This document shows positions 1 through 9,818 of a DNA stretch of 64,000 bases, one piece after another. A program made the translations under genes and the position numbers. Every line of letters starts with the position of its first letter. Within the stretch, counting starts at the first letter, position 1. Source of the stretch: Selaginella moellendorffii. Lineage: Eukaryota > Streptophyta > Lycopodiopsida > Selaginellales > Selaginellaceae. The stretch spans positions 557,035 through 621,034 of the forward strand of contig NW_003314263.1 in assembly GCF_000143415.4 (NCBI RefSeq), read 5' to 3'. A model generated the notes under the pieces. The model was given only the letters and a program-made list of their open reading frames with translations, ran no database searches and was not told the origin of the DNA.

Positions 1-385
1 ACCTCCTGAAATGCCCGATAGAAGCCCCAAATCCATGGACGAGAAGAATCGCGGGGCCTCCACTCGAAACGAGAGCAGCGTAGTTGATCTTGTACAACCC
101 CTTCCACTCCCAGACCTTGCACTGGCTGTAAATCTCTTCCATTCCCGGGCCGATGTCTCCAGGAGCGACCTCTTGCTGCTCCTCTCCACCGCCTGCCAGG
201 GCAATTCCAATGCTCGCCTCCGGCAATCCAACAACGCTGCTGCTCGCGCTTGCTTCGCTTTCTTGAGACGACGATCCAGCTGCGCAACTCACGCGATTTC
301 TGTAAGCAATGCGGCATCTTCCCCCCTGGATCGAAAATCTAGAAGAAGAAACGCTGAGAGAAGCGTTGAGGGCTATTGCCGCCAT
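1..385 (-). CDS. Plastid-targeted alpha/beta hydrolase, 5' exon, cut by window edge
   Basis: Reading leftward from an ATG at 385-383, an open frame of 128 codons runs off the window start. The first ~45 residues are rich in Ser, Ala and Arg with few acidic residues, like a chloroplast transit peptide. They are followed by a CKVWEWKGLYKINYA segment and GGPAILLVHGFGAS, the oxyanion-loop HGFG motif of alpha/beta hydrolases. The spacing resembles plant plastid hydrolases related to pheophytinase and the At5g38520 type; the catalytic triad lies outside the window. It is transcribed divergently from the primase gene, with about 85 bp between the two start codons, so the two probably share a promoter. 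The fold is clear; the substrate cannot be told from this part. Confidence 0.8.
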   Translation of the reverse strand, partial: MAAIALNASLSVSSSRFSIQGGRCRIAYRNRVSCAAGSSSQESEASASSSVVGLPEASIGIALAGGGEEQQEVAPGDIGPGMEEIYSQCKVWEWKGLYKINYAALVSSGGPAILLVHGFGASIGHFRR

Positions 386-469
386 AGCCAAATTAACGTT
401 AAGTTTCTAGGGTTCTTCATTTTCCCGCCATTTTCTTTCCTCTTTCTTCTAGGGCTTTAGCGAGCGGCT
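386..469. promoter_or_regulatory. Short shared upstream region of two divergent genes
   Basis: Only 84 bp separate the hydrolase start codon (-) from the first primase ATG (+). The stretch is pyrimidine-rich on the + strand (TTTCCTCTTTCTTCT). No TATA box is evident. It must hold at least part of both 5' UTRs and core promoters, which implies a bidirectional promoter. Confidence 0.4.
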
Positions 470-2503
470 ATGGCGGGTGAGTCGATTTCTCTGCGCGCCG
501 CTGTTGACGACGACGAATGCAGGTGATCCGATGGAAATCGACGGATTCAAGCAACAGCAAGGGCAGGCGCTTTGCAATCCCGAGCTTTTGAGCCTCTATT
601 ACAGTGAGATTGTTCGTTCTAGTGTGCTAGCGCCTAAGCTGGATCGCGATTCTCCAGGACGGATTTTCCCTTTCGCTGAGATGTACAAGTGGCTATCGTA
701 TGGCAATGGTACGTTTCTAGACGATACCAGTCTAGATCTAACTTCGGTCGTCTTTTCGTAGATGGAAAGCATCCTTCTTGCGATTCTTCGTTTTTTGGGC
801 GGAGAGAGTTCTCTTTCACTCTGGAGAACGACATTTATTTGCGGTACATGTCTTTCCGCGATGCGTCGGAATTTGAAGCTACTGTGTGTGAAAAGCGTCC
901 TCAAAAAATTGATATTGGAGCGGTTTACAGTGTGGATGTAAGTTCCTGGTTGTGTTTTTTTTCTTTCTTTCCTAACACTTTTTTCCTCGCAGCCTGCCAA
1001 GCGCTTAGCGTATGCCAACGTTTCCAATGATAGAGTTTTTGCTCCCGTCGAGAAGGAATTGGTATTTGATGTTGTGAGTGCCAGAACTTCTATATATAAG
1101 GGTCAGAAACTCACCACGCTTGCAGGACATGACAGACTACGATGACATTCGAAACTGTTGTTCTGGAGCCGACATTTGTTTGAAGTGCTGGCCGCTCATG
1201 ACAATAGCTATCAAAGTTGTTGATTCGACTTTGCGAGGTAGCGGTCGTCTGATTTTGGTTGAATGCTCATTGGTTTCTGGCGCCTAGAGGACTTCGGGTT
1301 TGATCACATCCTATGGGTATATAGTGGACGACGAGGAGTACACTGCTGGGTGTGTGACGCACGAGCTCGCAAGCTGACTAATGAGCAAAGAGCGTCCATT
1401 GCTGACTACTTTCGAGTTTATAAGGTTTGAGATTTAATTCTTTAGTCGTGAGGATCTGACTTCGTGAAAAGGGTAACGAGAATAACAACAGGAAGGTGTC
1501 CTTGCCTACACATCTTCATCCATTTCTAGCGTATGTGTCTCGTTCTTTTTTGTTAGTTATTGATTCGACAATGGACATGACAGGAGAACTTATTCACAGT
1601 TTTTGAGTCGCTATTTTGACGAAGAAATCCTGATAAAGCAGAGTTTGCTGCATCCTCAAGAGAATGCTGACAAGGTTCTTAAGCTGCTCTCTGGTGAAGG
1701 TATGTCAATGCAGTATATGTCTAGCGTTTATTCCGAGCTTCCAGTTCAATTGGAGGAGAAAAAGCGTAATAATACATTGCTCCCTGACAAGATAAATAGA
1801 CAGCGCTGGGCAGATTTACAGAGGAAGCTCATGCAGAAGCGAGGTATTCAAAGAGAGCTTGTATTTACTTATACGTACCCAAGACTGGACCTGGAGGTGA
1901 GGGAACAACTTTAAGTTATTTCCCCTCTTGTTTTGCTCACTGTTGTATAACAGGTAACTAAGAAAATGAATCATCTGCTAAAGGCGCCTTTCTGCATCCA
2001 TCCAAAGACTGGTAATGCATGGCTTACCATCTTAAACTGTTTTATCACTTGTCAGTTGTGGTGTAGGACGCGTCTGCGTGCCTATCGATCCTGCAGACTG
2101 CGACAATTTTGATCCAACGACTGTCCCGACATTGCCAGAGGTACTGGTCTTCAGATTAAAACATGTAAATTCTAGTTTTTCTTCTGTTTCCAGCTGCTCA
2201 ATGATCTAAACAACGGCGATGCGCGTCCAGTATCCAAAGGTACCGGCTCTTTCTTTTTAAGTTCTCACATTTTCCTGTACAGATTGGGAACGCACGTCCC
2301 TTGCCAAGTCAATTCGCTTCTTCAAGTCGTCCTTCCTCGAGCCTCTTCTCAAGGAATGCAGAGTAAGTTTTTCTTTTTTTTTTTCCGCAACAGGTTTGAA
2401 ATTCCTGGCCGTGCAAAATGCAGTGTCAGCTGGAAGCAAGCCATCACAAGAAGCTGCAAGAAATGTCGGCAAGACCAAACTTTACCTGGTAGTTTTTAAA
2501 TGA
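470..2503 (+). CDS. PRIM1: DNA primase small (catalytic) subunit
   Basis: This is the catalytic p48 subunit of the DNA polymerase alpha-primase complex, which makes RNA primers in the nucleus. At least ten exons carry conserved family blocks in order: [54 protein letters not shown] joined to DMTDYDD (the catalytic aspartates), [64 protein letters not shown] and a C-terminal [11 protein letters not shown] stretch. Visible borders include exon ends at 708, 936 and 1074. The start is ambiguous. ATG 470 followed by a 46-bp intron (477-522) gives [14 protein letters not shown] 531 starts at MEIDGF. A 45-bp stretch near 1701 may also be an intron. An AATAAA signal lies near 2534. Arabidopsis names the orthologue POLA3. 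Confidence 0.9.
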
Positions 2504-2713
2504 AAGCAATGTAACCTTTCATTCATGGTAAGAATAAAAGCTATTGTTCATCAATGTGTTTGGATTTAACGTTGTGATATTTTAGGGCCTTGGCTTTCGA
2601 GCCTGTCTTCTCACTGTTCGCTGTGTCTACTGTAGTTCTTTTCGGCTTGCATTAGCAGGTCTCGTTTTGCTTCTCACCTTGTGTGACAGTTTGCCGTCTT
2701 CGTGTCTCTAGAA

Positions 2714-4856
2714 ATGGGGGAAGCGAACATTGGCCTCAAGCCAATAGACGCGGAAGAATTTCGCAAGCATGCTCACGAGATGGTGGACTTCATTGCAGAT
2801 TATTACCGTGATATTGAGAGCTTTCCCGTTCGCAGTCAAGTCTCTGTACGTTTTTCCTTCTTCCTCCAATTTCTAATTTGCCTGACACTTGATTTATTGA
2901 GCAGCCTGGATACTTGAAAACTTTGTTGCCTCCGGCTGCGCCTGAAGATCCCGAAACGCTGGAGGAAGTTTTTGCCGGTATGTTCTTTTTCCAAGCGCAA
3001 TAAAATGCCGAGTTTCCTTCCTTTCAGATATTCAGAGCAAGGCAAAGCCCGAATTTTTTCGGATATTATCCGTCCAACAGTAGCACGGCAGGGCTCTTGG
3101 GGGAAATGTTAAGTGCTGGATTGAACATTGTTGGATTTAGCTGGATAACTTCGCCGGCGGCGACAGAGCTGGAGACCATTGTTCTTGACTGGCTTGCAAA
3201 GCTGTTGAAACTTCCCGACGAGTTTCTATTTGGAGGTATGGTGGAAATTTTAGATTATAAGATCATTATTCTTACACTTTACAATGCAGGTAATGGCGGC
3301 GGAGTGATTCAAGGGACTGCTAGTGAGGCAGTTGCTGTGGTGCTACTCGCTGCTCGAACTCGAGCCATTTCAGGAAACAAGAGAAAAGGTTTGTCGGAAG
3401 CGGAGATTCTTTCAAAGCTGGCGGTGTATACGTCAGATCAAACTCATTCCTGTCTGCAAAAAGGATGTGTGGTACGCCATTTCAAGCTTCTAGTCCTTTC
3501 AATCCGTGATAACCTCTTCGTGTTTGTTGTACAGATTGCTGGGATTCCTCTTGAAAATCTAGTGATTGTTCCAACTGATAGCTCAACAAATTATGCAGTA
3601 TCACCAGCTGCGATGAGACAAGCACTTGAGGATGGCGTCAAGCAGGGACTTTTGCCATTCTTCCTTTGCGGGACTGTGAGTTCGTGCAACTAGCTTGTCT
3701 CCCTCCTTACGCCTGTTATGTTCTTTCCTAGGTGGGAACTACATCATCTTCGGCCGTGGATCCATTGTCTGCTTTAGGAGATATTGCAAAGGTATAGCTC
3801 TTTTCTTTTCAATTTCTATCGATCTCAAAATGCAAGAATGTTACCAGGATTTTGGAATGTGGTTCCACGTTGACGCTGCCTACGCTGGCTCTGCGTGCAT
3901 CTGCCCAGAGTTTCGGCATCACCTGGATGGAGTTGAGAAAGCAGATTCGTTTAACATGAACGCACATAAGTGGCTGCTTACAAACTTCGATTGTTCTGCT
4001 CTTTGGGTGAAGGTAAAGTGGTGTTCATTCATTTTCCAAGAGTTCTTATACCTTTTGCTTTTCTCGATAGGAATCCAGCCATCTGGTGTCAGCTCTTTCT
4101 ACAACACCTGAGTTCTTGCGTAACAAGGTAGCGCATATCTTTCTCACTTTCGTGTTTAAGTTTCCTTTTCCTTTCTTTGTTGTTCCAGGCATCTGATTTA
4201 AATCAAGTTGTCGACTACAAAGACTGGCAGATACCTCTCGGCAGAAGATTCAGGTTCTAGTCTTCCGTTTTTCCCTTTAAAATCAAATCCTTAGGAAACA
4301 TTGTAAAACAGGTCGTTGAAGCTGTGGTTTGTCATGCGCATGAATGGCGCTTCTGGATTACGGAGCTACATAAGGAACCATGTCCGCCTTGCAAAGCGCT
4401 TCGAAGGCTTCGTGCGTGAAGACCCACGCTTCCAAGTAAGGCACACGTTCTATTCTTCAAACACGCTGGCACCATTTTGCAGCTTCTAGTTCCTCGCACA
4501 TTCGGCTTGATTTGCTTCAGGCTAAAGCCAGAAAGCGATGATCCGGACAACGGACGCACTCTAAACTCGACGCTTCTGGAGACTGTCAATTCCAGCGGAA
4601 GAATGTTTATCACTCACACGGTAAGCCAGCAAAACTATCGCGAATCCGAGCTCTCTTCTCAAAGTTATACTTGCCTGAATAGGTGCTCTCGGGCGTCTAC
4701 ACGCTGAGGATGGCCATCGGCGCTCCACTCACGCAAGACAAGCACGTAGACGCTGCGTGGAAGCTCATCCAAGAAGAAGCCACCACCCTCTTTGAGATAA
4801 ACTTGGTTAAGGGCCCTTCGCATATTCTTGCGAATAATCTTTGTTCCGAAATTTAA
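2714..4856 (+). CDS. PLP-dependent aromatic-L-amino-acid/tyrosine decarboxylase, possibly damaged
   Basis: Group II decarboxylase that would convert tyrosine, DOPA, tryptophan or phenylalanine to the amine in the cytosol. About a dozen short exons encode [48 protein letters not shown] (active-site His), [12 protein letters not shown] and [18 protein letters not shown] (PLP lysine). [23 protein letters not shown] carries the loop Tyr typical of decarboxylases rather than aldehyde synthases. The C-terminus ends [16 protein letters not shown]. Exon 1 starts at ATG 2714 ([16 protein letters not shown]). Oddity: at 3027-3055 the family block that normally joins DIQSK to SPNFF (about nine residues including the conserved His-Trp) is missing and the frame shifts by one base. 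An alternative acceptor near 3039 would restore the frame but still omit that block. Either a pseudogene or an altered enzyme. Confidence 0.8.
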
Positions 4857-5191
4857 AAGACTTGGTTTAGGGTTTAGGTGCTTCGGATATGCTTGCGAAT
4901 AATCTTTGTTTTTAGTATATTCTCTGATATTTGGATATGATCTGGGCCATTGATTCTAGGGTTCCTCGTGGTTTTGCGGCGATAGACTAGAGTCACTCAA
5001 GCGCCTCGTGTCCATGGCGCATTTTGAGCGCTGAAAGTCGCCAAGATCGATGTCTTCCACGGGATACCAGCAGCGCTGATGATCCTTTCCATCAGCTTTG
5101 TCAAATTTCTCGTGCCACATCTGTGAAGAATGATCCGAAGAATGATCTATTCCAATCGTGTTAGATAAATGTTTGCTAAGTGTAACGCTAT
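4857..5191. other. Intergenic, with a short direct repeat and an unassigned minus-strand ORF
   Basis: The sequence at about 4816-4846, the last codons of the decarboxylase, recurs imperfectly at 4881-4911 (TTGCGAATAATCTTTGTT in both), a local duplication. On the minus strand an open frame of 54 codons runs from ATG 5120 to a TAG at 4956, with a segment HQRCWYPVEDIDLGDF. I do not recognise it. It could be a chance frame or a decayed exon. Both flanking genes end here (convergent), so 3' UTRs and polyadenylation signals must lie within it. Confidence 0.35.
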
Positions 5192-8100
5192 TTACAGATC
5201 AAGGCCCGGCACCATCGCCACCGTCACGACCCAATACTCGGTTCCCACGGGCAGCTCATACGAGTTTGCTCGATGCCTCCCCATCACCGACGAGGAAGAA
5301 GAAGCTCCTCCCTCCAAGATCGAGAAGCTGGAGGAGCTAGCACCGGGCGGCGCTGCGACGGTGTGGTGCTCGATGTGGACGATCTGGCCGACTATATACT
5401 TCCGCCGCTGCTCGTTCTTGCCGTGGAACAGCGCGATGGATTCCTCCGATAGAAAATAGTTTGGGCAGTTCCGGTTGAGCGCTTCGTAGTGACCAGCCGC
5501 GTTTGGAGCGAAGAGTGCCAGCTCGTGGACCTCGAATCGTGTCAGGCAGATCTTCTCCTTGCTAGCCTGCAAGGTTTCCACAGAGTCTCCCAAGGTGTCA
5601 AGAACCAAAAAAAAAAACGGGTTTTTCTTTAGAAAAAATCTCCAGCCATTCTCTCTAAGTCGTCTAGAGTAAGTACCTGTTTCTCAAGTTTACACTTTGC
5701 GAAGAGGCTCTTGGCCATCTCGGCTTTGTTCTCCACCTCCTTCCTCAGCTGGCTCTGCGAGCTCTCCGCAAGCTTGACGCGCTCGGCGAGCTCGGCGCGC
5801 TGCTGAGCCAGAAACGTCACCCTGTCCGCTAGGATGCTGATAAACGATCGAAACTCCGCTCCCACATCGTCTCCACCATCACTGCCAAAGAACTAACTTA
5901 GCAAGCCTTCCAAAGAACTAACTTAGCAAACTTTCCAAAGCGCGGACGAACGACTTACCTCGGCAGTGAAGCGGACAAGGAGCGTAGAGAGTCCATGAAA
6001 CCGGCAGGGCCACCGGCCGGAGAGGCAATGCAGCTCCTCAGCCTCTCCAGCAAGCCGCGAAGCTTGACGCTGGAGGCGCGAAGAACGTTGTACTCGGACG
6101 CTCGGCGGTCGGCCGCGCAGAGGTGGATTTGCGCCTCCTCCCGTGCCTCGTGAAGCCTATTCTCCAGATGCGCAGAGTTCATCTGACACTGCCTGAGTAG
6201 CTCCGCGCTCGTCTCAAGCTCTTCTCGAAGCCTCACCACCTCTGAAAGCACGGGCTCGTCCGCCGGCCACTCCCTCGTCTGTGAGAACACGTCCTTGACT
6301 GGATGCTGGTTCTTCGCTTCCTCGGACTGTGCGCTACTGTCTTCCTGTCCCGTGGCACCATCCATCGGCTCCACCGCTGCTCCAGTGATAGCCGAGTTAT
6401 CCGACTCTTCCCTGCGTTGATCTTCACTCGACACCATCGTATCCAAGTCGGTTCTCTCACGTTCCTCTTGCTCCCTCAGCCTGTCTTCCAGCTCTCGGAT
6501 CCGGGACTCGTATGAACTACACCGGCCCTCCTTCTCGGTTATGATTCTGTGCAAGTGTTTGGCATGCTCGTCTTTCAGCCTCAGAGCCTCGGCAGTTCTC
6601 TCGGCCGAGCTCAAGTTCCCACGTATCTCTTGGTCCTCGGCATCCCCCAGGATGTCTGGCTGAAAGCCGGGGTCGATGCTGCAGATAAATGCGATGGACG
6701 CTGCTAACTGAGCTCTCAGCCTGGCATTCTCGACCTCCAACTTACTCGTGCCAGATATCTCGTCAGTGCAAAAGTCTTCCTTTCCTTCTGGATCACCCCA
6801 GTCGTCCGCCGGAGAATCAGCCTTGAGTGACCCTGTTACCTGATAAGGAGCATACTTCTCCACATCCGCCAAGTCGATGTCCAGTAAGTTGGAGTCGAAA
6901 GACGCGAGGTTGATGAGGAACTGACTGGGAACCTCAAGCAGTCCCATTTGCGATAAAAGCTCTCGAGGCAAAGCAGCCGTGTGCGTTTGTAGAAACTCTT
7001 CCCTGCGGACCACCTCTTTCTCCCTCTTGGCGGCCATCCTCTCTGCGAGTTGCCCGGCCTGCCCGAGGTAGAGCTTCATATAAGACTTCCTCCTCACGAC
7101 CTCGGCGAGGCAAGCCTTGTAAGAACTCCCGACCCTGCGGAACTGCTTGAGCATCTCAAAGTTCTCGTCCTGGCGAGCCATGACTTCCCGGAACCCGGAT
7201 ATCTGGTTCCTCGTCAACTTTATACTGGCCTGGAGCGACGCCACGCTCTGCATCCTCTGGTGGACGCACAGCGTCATCGCGTTCTTCCCCACGACCAGCT
7301 GCTGGAGAAGCTTTGCGAGCTCGGCATCGCAGTCCTCCATTCTCGGCAAGTGACTCTTGACCTGCACATCATGCATCGGGCCGAGAGCCAACAGTGCGTC
7401 CTGAACTTGCATGGATGAATACCTTCCGTCGGAGTAGTCATCGCTCAGCCTCTTCACCTTGGTCACATCCTTCCTGGAAAGAAAAGAAGCAAGATCATTT
7501 CAACTTCCACTAGAAACTTCATAAAAAACTCTTTTTCTTACCTCAACGACTGAAGGATCGTCGACTGTTCATCGATAAACCTTGCGTGCAATCCAAGAGT
7601 CCGCTCCAGATTCTCCAAGCTCACCGCGGATGGCTCCTCGAGAAAGTCTTCCACCCTCCGCTTCAAGCCCGAGTACTCGGACGCCAGCCCGGCCACCTTC
7701 GTGCAGAGCTGCTTGTGATACACGCCACAGTCGTCGGCCGACTTGCGCAAGCTCCCTTCCTTGACGCAATCCAAGAGAGTGTACCGTGTCTCCGTCCTGA
7801 GGGCCGGATGGAGCTTGCAAGCACGCAATCTCTCGATATCCTTGCCCAAGTTTGCCAGAACCTCCGTGTGCTGCTGGCTCTGCCGCTGGAAATCCTCCAC
7901 AAACTCGCCATAGACGTGCTGGATGCTGCGGTAGTGCTGCTCCATGCTTCGCCGGACAGTCTCTAGCGCCATGTCCTGGACACGAATCTCTCGAGCGAGC
8001 TTGTGGCATGCATCGAGCTTCTTCTGGCTAGCGCTCAAGATGGCGTGACCCTTCTGGAAGTTATACCGGAATTGCCTCTCGGAAGAAACCAAAGGAGAGG

Positions 8101-8470
8101 AGCTTCCACTCCTCTCGGCCGCTGGAGCCTCCGGAAGAACTGGCACGACATTCTCTGGAGCTCCCTGCTGTGGCGGCAGCGGCGAATTCGGCGCTAGTCG
8201 CTGGCGATTGAAGAGGAAGATCGGCCTCTCGTCGTCTGGGAGGCGGTAGAATCCCAGTGACCTGTGTGAATCCAAGCGGGCATCGCCGGAGAAGAGGAGC
8301 TGGTCTTGCCTGAGCACGCCGGTGAGCGACGCCAAGACATCCTGGATTTCTTCCACCCTCGTCCCCGCCTGGCAGTCCTCCAGCTCGAAGGACTGGCCGC
8401 TCTCGGCGACATGGATCATCATCGTTGGCGATGGAAATTTTGCCCTTTCACATTCCTCGCCCTCTTCCAA
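5192..8470 (-). CDS. ATG11: Autophagy-related protein 11 (ATG11/FIP200-like scaffold)
   Basis: Scaffold that links the ATG1-ATG13 kinase complex to forming autophagosomes and takes part in selective autophagy. Four exons (8470-7542, 7473-5959, 5881-5677, 5566-5192) join in frame to 1,007 residues; the Arabidopsis protein is about 1,150. Residues ~17-95 form the ubiquitin-like domain (MMIHVAESGQSFELE onward). A long helical middle holds YNFQKGHAILSASQKKL and a coiled coil (DRLREQEERERTDLD). The C-terminal ATG11 domain contains RFEVHELALFAPNAAGHYEA, CPNYFLSEESIALF and RRKYIVGQIVHIEHHTV. The start is the first ATG of exon 1; the ATG before MIHVAESG is an alternative. The intron at 5882-5956 contains a tandem duplication of CAAAGAACTAACTTAGCAA. 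Pieces of exon 1 recur behind both GST copies. Confidence 0.93.
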
Positions 8471-8714
8471 GAGCGCGATCGATCGATGGAGCGAGGAGAG
8501 GAGACGAGGAAGCGTGGATCACTGCCACACGCGTCCTAAATGCTTACTTGAATTGCGCCCGCGGGGAAAGCAAGGATTTCTCCACTCGAGGACGCCGCCC
8601 TAACTGAAGCCCTCGCTGGTTTATAGGGTTTAGATGCTTCCAAACTTACAATCCTTGGGTACAATTAGCCCCTTAATATAGTGGTTGTGCGTAACCACTA
8701 ATTAGAAGTCCTCC
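8471..8714. other. ATG11 upstream region
   Basis: This holds the likely 5' UTR and promoter of ATG11 (leftward) and the decayed upstream part of the GST remnant (rightward). No motif stands out beyond GATCGATCGATGG near 8479. Confidence 0.3.
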
Positions 8715-9007
8715 ATGGCTTCTCGCGATCATGCTCGGTGCTCTTTTCCATGCAAGCCAAGCTTACACTGCTGTTCAAAGGCGCAAGCACAAAGATCTAT
8801 CGCACAGTTTTCCGGATTGCTTGTTGTGATTCATGGACGCTAAAGAACGAGTTTACCGAGAACTACGAGCTTGTAAAGGGAGCACTAGCAAAACTGGGCA
8901 ATGAGGATGAGGGCCCGTTTCTCTGTGAAGCCCACGAGCCAGGAGCACTGCCCAAGCTCTTCAAGGCCATGTCATCCCTCGGCCAAAGTGGTGGTGCTGC
9001 CATTTGA
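8715..9007 (+). pseudogene. Broken tau-class GST copy
   Basis: It begins ATGGCTTCTCGCGATCA, identical to the first codons of the two GST genes at 15244 and 53810. It then shows scattered matches such as TTTCCATGCAAGCCAAGCTTACACTGCTGTTCAAAGGC in two stretches. The segment coding for GSH binding and most of exon 1 is absent. The second half aligns with exon 2 (the AACGAGGAGTTC-like start, GGAGCACTAGCAAAACTGGGC, GAGGATGAGGGCCCGTTTC) and ends in a TGA at 9005. The frame is disrupted several times. It lies next to the ATG11 5' end, which probably marks the ancestral position from which the GST units with their ATG11 scraps were copied. Confidence 0.75.
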
Positions 9008-9336
9008 GACCTTTAGGGACTTTCTCTTATGTGTCAATGGCTTCTGTTATATAGCTCGAATTTTTTTTATATTAACACTCTTTCCTATTATCATTACAAA
9101 TGCATAATACATTTCATTTATAATTTTTGAACTGATTCTTCTAGAATTTCAACACTTAAATTGCACTTTTATAGAGTCGAAAGTATATTTTTTTAATATA
9201 CAGAGAACACAATTTCACATTGAAAAACTATAACCACTAGCAACGTTCTTAAAGATTTTTGATAATAATTATATTTTATAAATATTTCTATAAGTTCTTT
9301 TTTTTCAATTTTTGCTATGTAAAATACATTTAGTAT
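9008..9336. other. AT-rich spacer before retroelement A
   Basis: Very AT-rich with poly-T runs and no supportable gene. It ends at the AGTAT that flanks element A. Confidence 0.4.
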
Positions 9337-9510
9337 TGTGAGTGCATGGAATATGGAAAGGGAATACAGAAATGTGCATATCAATTAGCCCAAAAACCCT
9401 AGCTTATATACAAGAGCGAGTGGTCTGGATTGAAACCAATCCGACGGCTACCAAAATCCACTACGCTAATATTAGTATACGGCATCGTAGCCGTACACTT
9501 GGCCCTCACA
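9337..9510 (-). repeat. 3' LTR of element A
   Basis: 174 bp, TGTGAG...CTCACA, nearly identical to 14163-14336. It contains CCAAAAACCCTAGCTTATATA, split here as a TATA-like CTTATATACAAG. Confidence 0.9.
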
Positions 9511-9542
9511 TCATCCCCTCCTCTCGGAATAATGGAAGGCCG

Positions 9543-9818
9543 TCAGGGTTCTCTTGTAGATGGGCCGGGATCTGGAGGAACGTCAGGAGGAGGCATTGGT
9601 GGATCTGTAGACGGTATTAACTGCTCCTGATCCCTTTGTATGAAGCGTTTTAACCGCTGCACATGCACAATCTCCGGAGGATCGGCCTGCTGAACGTCAT
9701 GCCGAACCTCATAAACTTGTGGTCCAACTTGCCGCAACACCCGATACGGTCCTTTCCACTGCGCAAGGAGCCCCTTAGATAAACCACGTACCGTAAGATG
9801 GGGAAAACAGATTAACAC
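9543..9818 (-). pseudogene. Integrase C-terminal (GPY) segment of element A, out of frame
   Basis: This open segment continues the integrase after the pol frame is lost. It contains GLLAQWKGPYRVLRQVGP, the GPY/F module of Ty3-like integrases, then a Pro/Asp-rich tail. The junction with the main pol frame has lost about ten bases compared with the matching place in element B (near 16835-16880). No chromodomain is visible. Confidence 0.8.

Noticed and set aside
11-460. Plus-strand open frame of 149 codons at the window start
   Set aside because: It is the shadow of the minus-strand plastid hydrolase exon, whose protein has clear family motifs.
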